64,000 nucleotides of DNA from Marivivens geojensis (GCF_023540835.1 NZ_JALKCU010000003.1:124001-188000), one strand, 5' to 3'. Numbered from the stretch's first letter, positions 1 to 9,298 are shown. Made by a program: numbers and translations. Notes: generated by a model not told the origin, from the sequence alone.

Positions 1-393
1 ATAAAAGAAAATGGTGAACGCCAGCAGACCAGCCGCCAGCCAGTTCGACGCCAAACCCAAAAGCACAACCGAAAACCCGCTGAGCGCAAGGCCGATGGCC
101 AGTGCTTCTTCGGGCTGAACGCGACCCGAGGGGATCGGGCGGTTCGAAGTCCGCTTCATGATGCGGTCGATGTCAGCATCCCACCACATGTTCAACGCCG
201 CCGAAGCGCCGCCTCCTACTGCGATGCACAAGATGCCAACAAAAGCGATGAAGGGGTGCACAGGCACAGGAGCTACGATCAGACCAACCAGCGCGGTAAA
301 CACCACGAGCGACATCACGCGGGGCTTCAGCAAAGCGACGTAATCGCCCATGCTGGCTTCGCGGGTGGTCTCTGGCAAGCTTGCGTCGGTCAT
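1..393 (-). CDS. ctaB: Protoheme IX farnesyltransferase (heme O synthase), N-terminal part
   Basis: This membrane prenyltransferase adds a farnesyl group to heme B to make heme O, the precursor of heme A for aa3-type oxidases. Only the first 131 codons are present; the family is about 300 residues and the rest lies left of the window. The translation begins [10 protein letters not shown] and contains the UbiA-family aspartate motif [12 protein letters not shown], followed by RTSNRP, between hydrophobic segments. The start at 393 has no rival ATG nearby. It follows ctaC by 100 nt on the same strand, as in the ctaC-ctaB-ctaG-ctaE order of related bacteria. The identification is firm from the motif and the neighbour. 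Confidence 0.93.
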   Translation of the reverse strand, partial: MTDASLPETTREASMGDYVALLKPRVMSLVVFTALVGLIVAPVPVHPFIAFVGILCIAVGGGASAALNMWWDADIDRIMKRTSNRPIPSGRVQPEEALAIGLALSGFSVVLLGLASNWLAAGLLAFTIFFY

Positions 394-430
394 TCGCGGC
401 TCTTCCTACGAGGTAATGGGGTGAAGCGAA

Positions 431-448
431 GGGCGGGAAATCCCGCCC
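431..448 (-). terminator. Stem-loop between ctaC and ctaB
   Basis: A perfect 7-bp inverted repeat (GGGCGGG, AAAT loop, CCCGCCC) lies between the ctaC stop and the ctaB start. It has no T-tract, so it may be a processing or attenuating hairpin rather than a full terminator. The function is inferred. Confidence 0.35.
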
Positions 449-493
449 GTTCGTGTTCTGTGGTCGGCGGGGACAAGCCCTGCCACTCGGCGA

Positions 494-1393
494 TTAGGCC
501 GGGTATTCTTCTTTCGCAGCAGCCAGCCATTCGTCGTAGGCTTCTTGGCTGACAACTTTCAGAGTGATCGGCATGTAAGCGTGGTCTTTACCGCAGATTT
601 CCGAACACTGACCGAAGTAGATGCCTTCGACTTCAGGTGCGAACCACAGCTGTGCCAGACGGCCAGGAACGGCGTCCTGTTTTACGCCCATTGCCGGCAG
701 AGCGAAGGAGTGGATCACGTCCGCGCCAGTGACCTGCATCACGACAGTTGCGCCAACCGGAACAACGATCGCAGTGTCGGTTGCCAGAGCAAACAGCGAC
801 GGATCGTAGCCGAAGTTCTCCATCAGAGCGTCCATAGCGTCGTCGCGAACGAACGGAGCGATTTCCGGACCTTCGTAGCCCATCGGAACCGAAGACGGGT
901 GACCGATCATGTAGCTGTCGAATGCAACGCCGTCGTCAACGTATTCGTAAGACCAGTACCACTGGTTGCCGGTGACCTTGATGGTGATGTCACCTTCAGG
1001 GAATTCCTGCTGTTTGAACAGGATCGGCAGCGAGAACGCACCGATGAACACCAGAATAACGATCGGAATAACGGTCCAAGCGATTTCCAGAGGCGAGTTG
1101 TGGGTGAATGTTGCCGGCGTCGGGTTTGCGCGGCGGTTGTAGCGCACAATCACAATAGCCAGCAGAGCCACGACGAACAGGGTGATAACGGTGATGATCC
1201 CGAGGATCATACCGTCGAGCCACTGCAGGTCACGTGCGAGTTCAGACGCAGCCGGCTGGAAGCCCATGCCGCCTGGTGTCGGCGCACCGATTACTTCGAG
1301 TTGTTGGTTCACTTCCTGCGCTTTCGCAGCAACGCCAGCCAGTGCAAGGCCAGCGGCAGCGGAAAGCTTGGAGACAAAATTGGTCAATCGCAT
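494..1393 (-). CDS. ctaC: Cytochrome c oxidase subunit II
   Basis: This is the CuA-bearing subunit of the aa3-type terminal oxidase; it takes electrons from cytochrome c on the periplasmic side. The 299-residue product starts MRLTNFVSK with a cleavable signal peptide (cleavage near AKA-QE). Two transmembrane helices follow (about residues 61-83 and 105-127), then a cupredoxin domain. The CuA ligands are visible as C263, C267, H271 and M274 in CSEICGKDHAYM, with the other His in DVIHSF. An upstream in-frame extension to 1522 exists. The ATG at 1393 was chosen because it places the signal peptide at the N terminus. It is the first gene of a cta operon, with ctaB downstream. Confidence 0.96.
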   Translation of the reverse strand: MRLTNFVSKLSAAAGLALAGVAAKAQEVNQQLEVIGAPTPGGMGFQPAASELARDLQWLDGMILGIITVITLFVVALLAIVIVRYNRRANPTPATFTHNSPLEIAWTVIPIVILVFIGAFSLPILFKQQEFPEGDITIKVTGNQWYWSYEYVDDGVAFDSYMIGHPSSVPMGYEGPEIAPFVRDDAMDALMENFGYDPSLFALATDTAIVVPVGATVVMQVTGADVIHSFALPAMGVKQDAVPGRLAQLWFAPEVEGIYFGQCSEICGKDHAYMPITLKVVSQEAYDEWLAAAKEEYPA

Positions 1394-1543
1394 CTTTAAC
1401 CCTGTGCTTTTAGGGGCACTGATGCCCCTCCCCTTAGTGTGGTACCCAAGAGAACAATCTCCGGAATCCCATTGTATCCAGCGTTGCATGTCCCATATCC
1501 TGCGACACAACTCAAGAACCACAAGGGCGGCATATTGTCCTTT

Positions 1544-1559
1544 TTTGACCTATGTCAAA
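1544..1559. promoter_or_regulatory. FNR/CRP-family type palindrome
   Basis: TTTGAC-CTAT-GTCAAA is a perfect 6-4-6 palindrome matching the FNR/Dnr-type half-site pattern (TTGAY-N4-RTCAA). It lies 150 bp upstream of ctaC and 22 bp upstream of the tldD start codon, in the only gap between these divergent genes. Oxygen control of oxidase genes by FnrL is known in Rhodobacter. Use of this site is inferred. Confidence 0.5.
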
Positions 1560-1581
1560 GATGATATCACGAAAGTAAAAT

Positions 1582-3006
1582 ATGAAAACCGATCACTTCC
1601 GCCCCTTCGAAACCTCCCTAGATCAGGATCAAGCCCTTGTTTTGTTGCGTGAAGCGACTGCTGGGGCCGATGATGGAGAGCTATTTCTCGAACGGCGTCG
1701 CGCGGAAGTTCTGACTTTAGACGATCGTCGTATCAAAACAGCCAGCTACGATTCTTCTGAAGGTTTTGGCCTCCGCGCCGTGCGTGGAGAGACGGCAGGC
1801 TACGCGCATTCGACGACAATCGACGAATCTTCGCTGAAAAGAGCGGTCGCGACGGCCCGTCTTGCGGTTGGTGAGGGCGGCGGCACTTTGGCGATCGGCC
1901 CAAAGCCTACGAACGTAAAATTATATAGTGACGTTGATCCCATCGCGCAGGCGACCTTTCCAGCTAAGATCGACGTGCTGAACGAAATCGATGCTTTCGC
2001 GCGTGAATTGGATAGTCGGGTCGTTCAAGTGACCGCATCCCTTGCGGCCTCGCTGCAAGAGGTTGTGATTCTGCGGCCCGAAGGCACCATCGTCACAGAC
2101 ATTCGACCGATGAGCCGCGTAAACGTCTCTGTCATCGTTGAGGATGCGAACGGGCGCCGCGAATCTGGGGGGCACGGTGGTGGTGGCCGTGAAGGGCTGA
2201 TCGGTCTGATCTCGCGCGATCACTGGGAACCTGCCGTCCGCGAGGCGCTGCGCGTCGCTCTGGTAAATCTTGAGGCCGAAGCTGCCCCTGCGGGCGTGAT
2301 GGATGTCGTCCTTGGACCGGGTTGGCCGGGGGTACTGCTCCACGAAGCTGTGGGTCATGGCCTTGAAGGCGATTTTAACCGCAAAGGCACCAGCGCGTTT
2401 TCGGGACGTGTCGGCCAGCAGGTCGCTGCCAAAGGCGTGACCGTTCTGGATGATGGCACCATTCCAGGTCGTCGTGGGTCGATCACCGTCGATGACGAAG
2501 GCACGCCGTCCGGTAAAAACGTCCTGATCGAGGATGGTATCCTCGTTGGCTACATGCAGGACCGTCAGAACGCGCGATTGATGGGCGTTGAGGCGACAGG
2601 GAACGGGCGCCGCGAAAGCTTTGCCCACCTGCCGATGCCACGCATGACCAACACATATATGTTAGGTGGTGACGCTGACCCCGCGGCGATCCTCGCCGAT
2701 CTAAAGGACGGCATCTATGCGGTCGGCTTTGGCGGCGGTCAGGTCGACATCACGAACGGCAAGTTCGTGTTCTCTTGCACCGAAGCCTACCGCGTCAAGA
2801 ACGGTATTGTTGGTGCGCCAGTGAAAGGTGCGACCTTGATCGGCGATGGCCCGACCGCGATGGGCCAAATTCGTGCCATCGGGAACGACATGGCGCTCGA
2901 CCCCGGTATTGGCAACTGCGGCAAGGCAGGCCAGTGGGTTCCTGTTGGCGTAGGACAGCCGACGCTGATGATCGGCGGGCTGACCGTCGGCGGCGCATCG
3001 TCGTAA
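1582..3006 (+). CDS. tldD: Metalloprotease TldD
   Basis: TldD is the zinc-bearing half of the TldD/TldE (PmbA) protease, which processes modified peptides and CcdA-type antitoxins in the cytoplasm. The 474-residue length is standard. The zinc motif HEAVGH sits at residues 254-259, followed by GLEGDFNRKG, and the glycine-rich C terminus (MIGGLTVGGASS) is family-typical. The ATG at 1582 has no strong Shine-Dalgarno sequence, but the start MKTDHFRPF agrees with the family. No pmbA partner is within the window; in many alphaproteobacteria it is unlinked. A clean stem-loop terminator follows at 3030. Confidence 0.95.
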   Translation: MKTDHFRPFETSLDQDQALVLLREATAGADDGELFLERRRAEVLTLDDRRIKTASYDSSEGFGLRAVRGETAGYAHSTTIDESSLKRAVATARLAVGEGGGTLAIGPKPTNVKLYSDVDPIAQATFPAKIDVLNEIDAFARELDSRVVQVTASLAASLQEVVILRPEGTIVTDIRPMSRVNVSVIVEDANGRRESGGHGGGGREGLIGLISRDHWEPAVREALRVALVNLEAEAAPAGVMDVVLGPGWPGVLLHEAVGHGLEGDFNRKGTSAFSGRVGQQVAAKGVTVLDDGTIPGRRGSITVDDEGTPSGKNVLIEDGILVGYMQDRQNARLMGVEATGNGRRESFAHLPMPRMTNTYMLGGDADPAAILADLKDGIYAVGFGGGQVDITNGKFVFSCTEAYRVKNGIVGAPVKGATLIGDGPTAMGQIRAIGNDMALDPGIGNCGKAGQWVPVGVGQPTLMIGGLTVGGASS

Positions 3007-3450
3007 ATGGGCGTGTTCCTTAGTGGCAAAAATGGGCACAATATCGTGCCCATTTCAGCATCGGTACTCGCAGTTTTTCCGTCGTTCGTCGCGGTCCCAT
3101 TGATTGGGTATGTTCTCTCTCTTGTGATAAGGCGCACGCCTGCGCTCTACCTTAATGATTTTGCGGACAGACTAGAGTTTTTCCTCTTCACGCCCTTATC
3201 GATGAGCCCACTGATATCTTGGATAGGCTTTGCCACCGCGGTGCCGGTTTCACGTTACCTTTTGAGGATCGGTCTGGCTGGATGGGGTATCGCAATCTTG
3301 GTTGCAATTTTTACCCAGTTCCTAGGTGCAATATTTCTGTTCCCAGAGTTTCATTTGTGGCGTTTAACAATTCTCCCCTCGATCGTTCTTGCGCTCGCGT
3401 ATTGGCTCACGTTGCGGCTAAAATTCCCCCGAGCATTTAAGCCGGAGTAA
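3007..3450 (+). CDS. Small four-helix membrane protein of unknown function
   Basis: I do not recognise a family. The 147-residue product has four hydrophobic stretches (about residues 18-40, 57-80, 88-112 and 118-135) and a basic tail ending FPRAFKPE. The reading frame opens at an ATG that directly abuts the tldD stop, and its first 16 codons run through the tldD terminator hairpin. The real start may therefore be later; GTG at 3046 is in frame and sits just before the first helix. Base composition is slightly more AT-rich than in neighbouring genes. It could be a lineage-specific gene; the coding call rests on the length and the regular helix pattern. Confidence 0.5.
   Translation: MGVFLSGKNGHNIVPISASVLAVFPSFVAVPLIGYVLSLVIRRTPALYLNDFADRLEFFLFTPLSMSPLISWIGFATAVPVSRYLLRIGLAGWGIAILVAIFTQFLGAIFLFPEFHLWRLTILPSIVLALAYWLTLRLKFPRAFKPE
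3030..3055 (+). terminator. Stem-loop after tldD
   Basis: AAATGGGCAC and GTGCCCATTT form a perfect 10-bp stem around a 6-nt loop, 24 nt after the tldD stop, with TTTC following. It is a good candidate for the tldD terminator. It overlaps the first codons of the reading frame opening at 3007. Confidence 0.7.
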
Positions 3451-3517
3451 GTCCTCGAAATTTACGGCTTCTTAAGGTTGCGGGTGTATCCCATACCTGC
3501 AGCAGACGGAGCACAGG

Positions 3518-4648
3518 ATGACCGGAACCCTACGTTCTTCCACTCACCCCCCACTCCCACCCACCACGGAAGCCGACCGGTTTAACCGTCTTCGTCTGCT
3601 GCGATCCCGGCGGGTCGGTGTCGCGACATTTCACCGATTGATCGCGGAGCATGGTTCGGCTGCAGTTGCATTAGAGGCTTTGCCCGAGGTTGCACGCTCG
3701 GCGGGTGTCACCGATTACGCGATTTGTCCCGAAGGCGTCATTCATGCAGAACTCAAGGCGGCTCGCGCTGTCAAAGCACGGATGCTGTGCCTTGGCGATC
3801 AAGACTATCCTGCGTCACTGGCTACTCTAGATGATGCCCCGCCGATCCTCTGGGCGGTTGGCGATACGTCCATATTGACCCGCCCTATGGTCGCGCTGGT
3901 CGGTGCCCGCAATGCGTCCTCATTGGGCACGAGGATGGCGCGGAAACTCGCGGCGGACCTATCGGCGGCGGGGTATGTCATCGTGTCAGGCCTCGCCCGT
4001 GGTGTAGATGCCGCCGCACATCACGCCGCGATTGAGGCGGGGACAGTTGCCGTGTTGGGTGGTGGGGTCGATGTGATCTATCCCAACGAAAACGCAGAAT
4101 TGTTCCACGCCATCGGGGCCAAAGGTTTGCGGTTGTCCGAGCAACCAATCGGTCTGCAACCCCAAGCTCGCCATTTCCCTGCGCGCAATCGCATCATCTC
4201 TGGCCTCAGTCGCGCGGTTGTCGTGGTCGAGGCAGCAGCGAAATCGGGCAGTCTGATCACCGCTGAGAATGCTCTGGCCCAAGGGCGGGAAGTCTTTGCC
4301 GTTCCGGGGCATCCGTTTGATGGGCGGGCAGGGGGCTGTAATGCGCTGATCCGCGATGGCGCGACGTTGATCCGTGGGGCCGAGGACGTGATTGCCGGTC
4401 TAATGCCATTGGTGGACGAGGCCCCCGAGCTGCCTCTCGCTCCGATCCCCGAGCCCCAGCGCAGTTTTGAAGACAACAAGGAACTCAACAAGCAAATCTT
4501 ATCGCGCCTCGGGCCATCGCCAATCGCTGAAGATCAGCTGATCAGAGACATGAAGTCAGCGCCGAACCTCATTGCACCCGCATTGATCGCTCTTGAACTA
4601 GACGGGGCGATCCAACGGCATGTCGGTGGTTTGCTGTCGCGCCTTTAG
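3518..4648 (+). CDS. dprA: DNA-processing protein DprA/Smf
   Basis: DprA loads RecA onto single-stranded DNA that enters the cytoplasm during natural transformation; in Rhodobacter it is also needed for recombination of gene-transfer-agent DNA. The 376-residue protein has an N-terminal helical region (residues 20-95), a Rossmann core with VALVGARNASSLGTRMA, the conserved SGLARGVDAAAH, PARNRIISGLS and EAAAKSGSLITA blocks, and a C-terminal winged-helix-like domain (about 315-376). The length is normal for alphaproteobacteria. Start MTGTLRSST is 67 nt after the preceding gene. It meets the minus-strand gene 4645-5079 tail to tail with a 4-nt overlap. Confidence 0.95.
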   Translation: MTGTLRSSTHPPLPPTTEADRFNRLRLLRSRRVGVATFHRLIAEHGSAAVALEALPEVARSAGVTDYAICPEGVIHAELKAARAVKARMLCLGDQDYPASLATLDDAPPILWAVGDTSILTRPMVALVGARNASSLGTRMARKLAADLSAAGYVIVSGLARGVDAAAHHAAIEAGTVAVLGGGVDVIYPNENAELFHAIGAKGLRLSEQPIGLQPQARHFPARNRIISGLSRAVVVVEAAAKSGSLITAENALAQGREVFAVPGHPFDGRAGGCNALIRDGATLIRGAEDVIAGLMPLVDEAPELPLAPIPEPQRSFEDNKELNKQILSRLGPSPIAEDQLIRDMKSAPNLIAPALIALELDGAIQRHVGGLLSRL

Positions 4649-5079
4649 TTGCAACCGTACTCGAGAAGATCACCCCAACCTGCGCAAATGTCCTTGCGCT
4701 GCCACCAAACGTCCGTCGCAAACGCGGCCCAGTCGTAGACCTGCCAACCCGCTCCGCTTCGTTCATAGAACACGTTTATATCTGTGTGGTCGTTCACACC
4801 GAACATGATGTCTTTGGCTGCGGGTGCTCGTGTCAGGTCAATTTGCCCACCGCCTGGACGCTGTGCTGTTAGCCAAGCATAGGCGTGGTCGCCCTGAACA
4901 AGTAGGTCGTGCACGACAAACTCTACAGGTGCGCCGAATACGGATTCCGCATAAGGGCGGGCGGTGTTCATCAGCTCGGATCTGAGGCTAGTCCCGCGCT
5001 CTGGGGTGAACACTTGCTCTGCCATCGCGCCAATCGGAAGAGCGACAAGTGCAGCGATCGCGACGAATTTTAAAGTCAT
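4645..5079 (-). CDS. Secreted protein of unknown function
   Basis: The product is 144 residues with a clear Sec signal peptide (MTLKFVAIAALVALPIGAMA, cleavage before EQVF). The mature part has two cysteines (DICAGW and EYGCN at the extreme C terminus) that could form a disulphide, plus a tryptophan-rich stretch. No family was recognised; it resembles small periplasmic proteins with an NTF2-like fold only in size. The ATG at 5079 was preferred over an in-frame TTG one codon earlier because AGGAGG lies 8 nt upstream of it. It is divergent from topA and convergent with dprA. Confidence 0.75.
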   Translation of the reverse strand: MTLKFVAIAALVALPIGAMAEQVFTPERGTSLRSELMNTARPYAESVFGAPVEFVVHDLLVQGDHAYAWLTAQRPGGGQIDLTRAPAAKDIMFGVNDHTDINVFYERSGAGWQVYDWAAFATDVWWQRKDICAGWGDLLEYGCN

Positions 5080-5237
5080 CAAGATACCCTCCTAACCAAT
5101 CAGACCTTAGTTTGAAGTTATTTTGACAGTGTCGCTATGACCTTGATCAAGGGTGAGAAATGGGTGCATTGACATTCCACTGCGATAGCACACATGTTGC
5201 CGCGCCATACGCCAAAGCCTTTTATTACGGAGTTCCC

Positions 5238-7811
5238 ATGCCAGTTGTTGTTGTCGAATCCCCGGCTAAAGCCAAGACAATCAACAAATATCTCGGGTCG
5301 GACTACACGGTTTTGGCATCCTACGGTCACGTCCGCGACTTGCCTCCGAAAGACGGCTCTGTCGATACCGACTCCAATTTTGAGATGAAATGGGAAGTCG
5401 CGAATGACAGCAAAAAGCACGTTAAGGCGATTGCTGACGCGCTCAAGGACGATGACGTTCTTATCCTCGCAACCGACCCTGATCGCGAAGGCGAAGCAAT
5501 CAGCTGGCACTTGCAAGAGACCCTGACCACGCGTCGCGCGATCAAGAAATCGACAACGGTTAGCCGCGTGACATTCAACGCGATCACCAAGAATGCCGTG
5601 ACGGAGGCTATGAAAAACCCGCGTCAGGTCGACACCCATCTGGTTGAGGCTTATCTGGCCCGCCGTGCGCTGGACTACCTGGTTGGGTTTAACCTTTCGC
5701 CTGTTCTGTGGCGCAAGCTCCCCGGTTCTAAATCGGCAGGCCGCGTGCAGTCCGTTTGTCTGCGTCTGATCGTTGAACGCGAGATGGAGATTGAGGCGTT
5801 CAATCCTCAAGAATATTGGACCGTGAAGGCCGTTCTCGCAAACCCGCGCGGTCAGCAGTTTGAGGCACGTCTGACATCGTTCGCAGGCAAAAAGCTCGAT
5901 AAATTTGATATTTCGACGGCAGCGCAGGCTGAACTAGCTGCCGCTGCGATTTCGAGCCGTGATTTGACGGTTCAGTCAGTTGAGGCAAAACCCGCCAACC
6001 GTAACCCATCCCCGCCGTTCATGACCTCGACGCTTCAACAAGAAGCATCACGCAAGTTCGGCATGGGTGCTCGCCAAGCGATGAGCGCGGCCCAGCGTTT
6101 GTATGAAGCGGGTCTGATCACCTACATGCGTACCGACGGCATCGACATGGCGCCCGAGGCAGTCATGGCGGCGCGTGACGCGATCAAGGAAAAGTTCGGC
6201 GAAAAATACCTGCCGTCCAGTCCGCGCATGTACAAAAACAAGGCGAAGAATGCGCAGGAAGCGCACGAATGTATCCGTCCGACAGATATGTTTATGTCGC
6301 CCGAAAAGGTCAAAATCTCGGACGCTGATCAGCAAAAGCTCTACGATCTGATCTACAAACGCACCATCGCGAGCCAGATGGCAGCTGCGCAAATGGAACG
6401 CACCACGGTCGATATCTCATCGTCTGACGGGCAGGTCATCCTGCGTGCCACGGGTCAGGTCGTTCTGTTCGAAGGCTTCATCGCCATTTACGAAGAAGGC
6501 CGCGACGATAGCGTTGTGGATGACGACGATAAACGTCTGCCGCTCCTCGCTGCTGGCGACAAGACCGACAAGAAAGAGGTTCTGCCAGAGCAGCACTTCA
6601 CCCAGCCGCCGCCGCGTTACACCGAGGCGACTTTGGTCAAAAAGATGGAAGAGCTGGGCATCGGTCGCCCGTCCACCTATGCCTCTATCGTGACCACGAT
6701 TCAGGACCGCGATTATGTGACCAAGGATAAAGGTCGCCTGATCCCGCAGGACAAAGGCCGTTTGGTCACTGTCTTCCTGTCGAACTACTTCAAAAAGTAT
6801 GTGGAGTATGACTTCACGGCGAGCCTTGAGAACGAACTTGATGAAGTGTCGGCGGGTGAGGTGGATTATCACGACCTGCTGAAACGGTTCTGGAAGGATT
6901 TCTCGGCGGCGATTGCAGAAACGGCTGAACTCCGGATCACCGAGGTTCTCGACAAGATCAACGAAGTTCTCGAACCGCATCTTTTCCCCGCCAAAGAGGA
7001 CGGCAGCGATCCGCGTGCTTGCCCGAACTGTGGCGCTGGGCGTTTGTCCATGCGGACGGCGCGCTCTGGTGGTGCGTTCATCGGCTGTTCGAATTATCCC
7101 GAATGCCGCTTTACCCGTCCGTTCGGCCCTCCGGGGATGGAACAAACGGGTATCGGTCCAGACGGCAAACTTCTGGGTCACGATGATGGCGATCCGATCT
7201 CGCTCCGCGATGGTCGCTATGGTCCCTATGTTCAACGTGGCGAAGCGTCTGAGGATTTCCCGAAGCCCCCACGTGCAAGCCTGCCGAAAGGATGGACGAC
7301 AGACTCTATCGACCTTGATAAGGCGCTGATGCTTCTGAACCTGCCGCGCGAAATCGGCCCGCACCCCGAAGATGGCGTTGTCGTTGAGGCGGGCATCGGT
7401 CGCTTTGGTCCGTTTGTGAAACACGGCACGACCTATGCGAACCTCAAAGAGGTGGATGAGGTCTTTGACATCGGTATGAACCGCGCCGTCGAAGTGCTCG
7501 CCCTGAAAAAGGCGGGTCGTGGTGGACGTGAGGCCGCGAAACCGCTCAAGGAACTGGGTGATCACCCTGATGGCGGCGCGATGGCGGTCATGTCGGGTCG
7601 CTATGGCCCCTACATCAAATGGGAAAAGGTCAACGCGACGCTGCCCAAAGACGTAGACCCAGAGACGGTGACGGTCGAACAAGCGATTGAGCTGGTGAAT
7701 GACAAAGCCGCGAAGTCAGGAAAGAAACGTAAGGCCCCAGCGAAAAAGCCCGCCGCCAAGAAGGCCACAGCGAAAAAAGCGCCAGCGAAAAAAGCAGCTA
7801 GCGACGAATGA
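5238..7811 (+). CDS. topA: DNA topoisomerase I
   Basis: This type IA topoisomerase relaxes negative supercoils. The 857-residue protein starts MPVVVVESPAKAKTINKYLG (TOPRIM domain). The metal-binding DPDREGE motif is present, the active tyrosine is Y296 in ITYMRTDG, and a C4 zinc finger starts near residue 594 (CPNCG then CSNYPEC). Several topo C-terminal repeats follow (RYGPYVQRG, RFGPFVKHG, RYGPYIKWE). It ends in a lysine/alanine tail typical of alphaproteobacterial TopA. An upstream in-frame ATG exists at 5160, but 5238 matches the family start and has ACGGAG ahead of it. A terminator follows at 7819. Confidence 0.97.
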   Translation: MPVVVVESPAKAKTINKYLGSDYTVLASYGHVRDLPPKDGSVDTDSNFEMKWEVANDSKKHVKAIADALKDDDVLILATDPDREGEAISWHLQETLTTRRAIKKSTTVSRVTFNAITKNAVTEAMKNPRQVDTHLVEAYLARRALDYLVGFNLSPVLWRKLPGSKSAGRVQSVCLRLIVEREMEIEAFNPQEYWTVKAVLANPRGQQFEARLTSFAGKKLDKFDISTAAQAELAAAAISSRDLTVQSVEAKPANRNPSPPFMTSTLQQEASRKFGMGARQAMSAAQRLYEAGLITYMRTDGIDMAPEAVMAARDAIKEKFGEKYLPSSPRMYKNKAKNAQEAHECIRPTDMFMSPEKVKISDADQQKLYDLIYKRTIASQMAAAQMERTTVDISSSDGQVILRATGQVVLFEGFIAIYEEGRDDSVVDDDDKRLPLLAAGDKTDKKEVLPEQHFTQPPPRYTEATLVKKMEELGIGRPSTYASIVTTIQDRDYVTKDKGRLIPQDKGRLVTVFLSNYFKKYVEYDFTASLENELDEVSAGEVDYHDLLKRFWKDFSAAIAETAELRITEVLDKINEVLEPHLFPAKEDGSDPRACPNCGAGRLSMRTARSGGAFIGCSNYPECRFTRPFGPPGMEQTGIGPDGKLLGHDDGDPISLRDGRYGPYVQRGEASEDFPKPPRASLPKGWTTDSIDLDKALMLLNLPREIGPHPEDGVVVEAGIGRFGPFVKHGTTYANLKEVDEVFDIGMNRAVEVLALKKAGRGGREAAKPLKELGDHPDGGAMAVMSGRYGPYIKWEKVNATLPKDVDPETVTVEQAIELVNDKAAKSGKKRKAPAKKPAAKKATAKKAPAKKAASDE

Positions 7812-7818
7812 CATAGAA

Positions 7819-7846
7819 CGGCGGGCCAAGGCTCGCCGCTTTCTTT
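7819..7846 (+). terminator. Terminator after topA
   Basis: CGGCGGGC, loop CAAG, GCTCGCCG (one G-T pair) is followed by CTTTCTTTT. It lies 8 nt after the topA stop and is a typical Rho-independent terminator. Confidence 0.75.
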
Positions 7847-7958
7847 TGCAGGTGCAGAAAAAACCACGGGACAGCGGCGATTTTTTCAGTAATCTAACCG
7901 CCATGATGAGGGAGGCTCTTTGCCAAGAGTGGCCCATACGGACCCAGAGGGGGAGAGA

Positions 7959-8663
7959 ATGAAGAAGATTTACGGTAGTGCAGCAGAGGCCCTCGATGGG
8001 CTTTTGTTTGACGGGATGTTTATCGCGGCCGGTGGTTTTGGCCTCTGCGGTATCCCCGAACTTTTGCTGGACGCGATCAAAGACGCAGGCACCAAGGACC
8101 TGACCTTTGCATCGAACAACGCAGGCGTAGATGAGTTTGGGATCGGCATCCTGTTGCAGACCAAACAGGTTAAGAAAATGATCTCGTCCTATGTGGGCGA
8201 AAACGCCGAATTTATGCGCCAGTATCTGTCGGGCGAGCTGGAGTTGGAGTTCAACCCGCAAGGCACATTGGCCGAACGTATGCGTGCTGGCGGCGCTGGC
8301 ATCCCCGGTTTCTATACCAAAACTGGCGTGGGCACCGTGATCGCGGAAGGTAAAGAGCACAAAGACTTCAACGGTCAGACCTACATCATGGAAGAAGGCA
8401 TCTTTGCCGACCTCGCGATCGTTAAGGCATGGAAAGCGGACACAACGGGCAACCTGATTTTCCGCAAAACCGCGCGGAACTTTAACGTGCCAGCCGCGAC
8501 CTGCGGTAAAGTCTGTATCGCAGAGGTCGAAGAAATCGTGCCAGCAGGAACACTCGATCCAGATGCGATCCATCTGCCGGGGATCTACGTCCATCGCATC
8601 ATTGAGGGCGCACACGAAAAACGTATCGAACAGCGCACCACCCGCAAGAAGGAGTCCGCATAA
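7959..8663 (+). CDS. scoA: 3-oxoacid CoA-transferase subunit A (SCOT-type)
   Basis: This subunit pairs with ScoB to move CoA from succinyl-CoA to acetoacetate or similar 3-oxoacids in ketone-body and polyhydroxybutyrate breakdown. The 234-residue protein starts [12 protein letters not shown] and carries the [10 protein letters not shown] glycine-rich motif, [10 protein letters not shown], and the family C-terminal segment [10 protein letters not shown]. The start at 7959 follows GGGGGAGAG; an in-frame ATG 39 nt earlier is not needed. Its stop overlaps the scoB start by one nucleotide, so the two are translationally coupled. No other ketone-body gene lies nearby. Confidence 0.94.
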   Translation: MKKIYGSAAEALDGLLFDGMFIAAGGFGLCGIPELLLDAIKDAGTKDLTFASNNAGVDEFGIGILLQTKQVKKMISSYVGENAEFMRQYLSGELELEFNPQGTLAERMRAGGAGIPGFYTKTGVGTVIAEGKEHKDFNGQTYIMEEGIFADLAIVKAWKADTTGNLIFRKTARNFNVPAATCGKVCIAEVEEIVPAGTLDPDAIHLPGIYVHRIIEGAHEKRIEQRTTRKKESA

Positions 8664-9292
8664 TGCCGTGGGATCGTAACCAGATGGCGGCGCGGGCCGC
8701 GCAGGAACTTCAAGACGGTTGGTATGTGAACCTCGGCATCGGTATCCCGACGCTCGTTGCGAACTACATTCCCGAAGGCGTTGAAGTAACCCTTCAGTCG
8801 GAAAACGGCATGCTCGGCATGGGGCCGTTCCCATTTGAAGGCGAAGAAGACGCTGACCTGATCAACGCAGGCAAACAGACGATCACCGAACTGCCGCACA
8901 CCGCCTATTTCGACTCTGCGCAGTCGTTCGCAATGATCCGTGGCGGCAAAATCGCGATGGCGATCCTTGGCGCGATGGAAGTGGCCGAGAACGGCGACCT
9001 CGCGAACTGGATGATTCCGGGCAAGCTGGTCAAAGGTATGGGCGGCGCGATGGACCTCGTCGCGGGCGTTGGTCGCGTTGTTGTCGTGATGGATCACACC
9101 AACAAACATGGTGAATCGAAGGTTCTCAAGGCGTGCACTCTGCCACTCACGGGCAAGAGCGTGGTGGACCGCATCATCTCGAACCTCGGGGTTCTGGATG
9201 TGGTCGACGGTGGCCTCAAAATCGTCGAACTGGCCGATGGCGTCACCGAAGAAGAGCTTCGGGCCGCGACCGAGGCGACGATTGTAGACTAA
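8663..9292 (+). CDS. scoB: 3-oxoacid CoA-transferase subunit B (SCOT-type)
   Basis: This subunit carries the catalytic glutamate that forms the enzyme-CoA thioester; it is visible as E47 in [11 protein letters not shown]. The 209-residue length is usual for SCOT beta subunits. [13 protein letters not shown] near the N terminus and [14 protein letters not shown] in the middle are further family blocks. The ATG overlaps the scoA stop (TAATG). The operon ends just after it with a stem-loop at 9299, so scoAB form a two-gene unit. Confidence 0.95.
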   Translation: MPWDRNQMAARAAQELQDGWYVNLGIGIPTLVANYIPEGVEVTLQSENGMLGMGPFPFEGEEDADLINAGKQTITELPHTAYFDSAQSFAMIRGGKIAMAILGAMEVAENGDLANWMIPGKLVKGMGGAMDLVAGVGRVVVVMDHTNKHGESKVLKACTLPLTGKSVVDRIISNLGVLDVVDGGLKIVELADGVTEEELRAATEATIVD

Positions 9293-9298
9293 GGGAAC

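Noticed and set aside
5137-5150. FNR-like sequence ATGAC-CTTG-ATCAA upstream of topA
   Set aside because: The first half-site departs from TTGAY, and the stronger feature is a plain CTTGATCAAG palindrome; not enough to call.
6417-7682. 421-codon frame on the minus strand inside topA
   Set aside because: Fully antisense to topA, whose domains are intact. The product is rich in His/Arg/Phe in the way of frame shadows in this G+C range and has no ribosome site.
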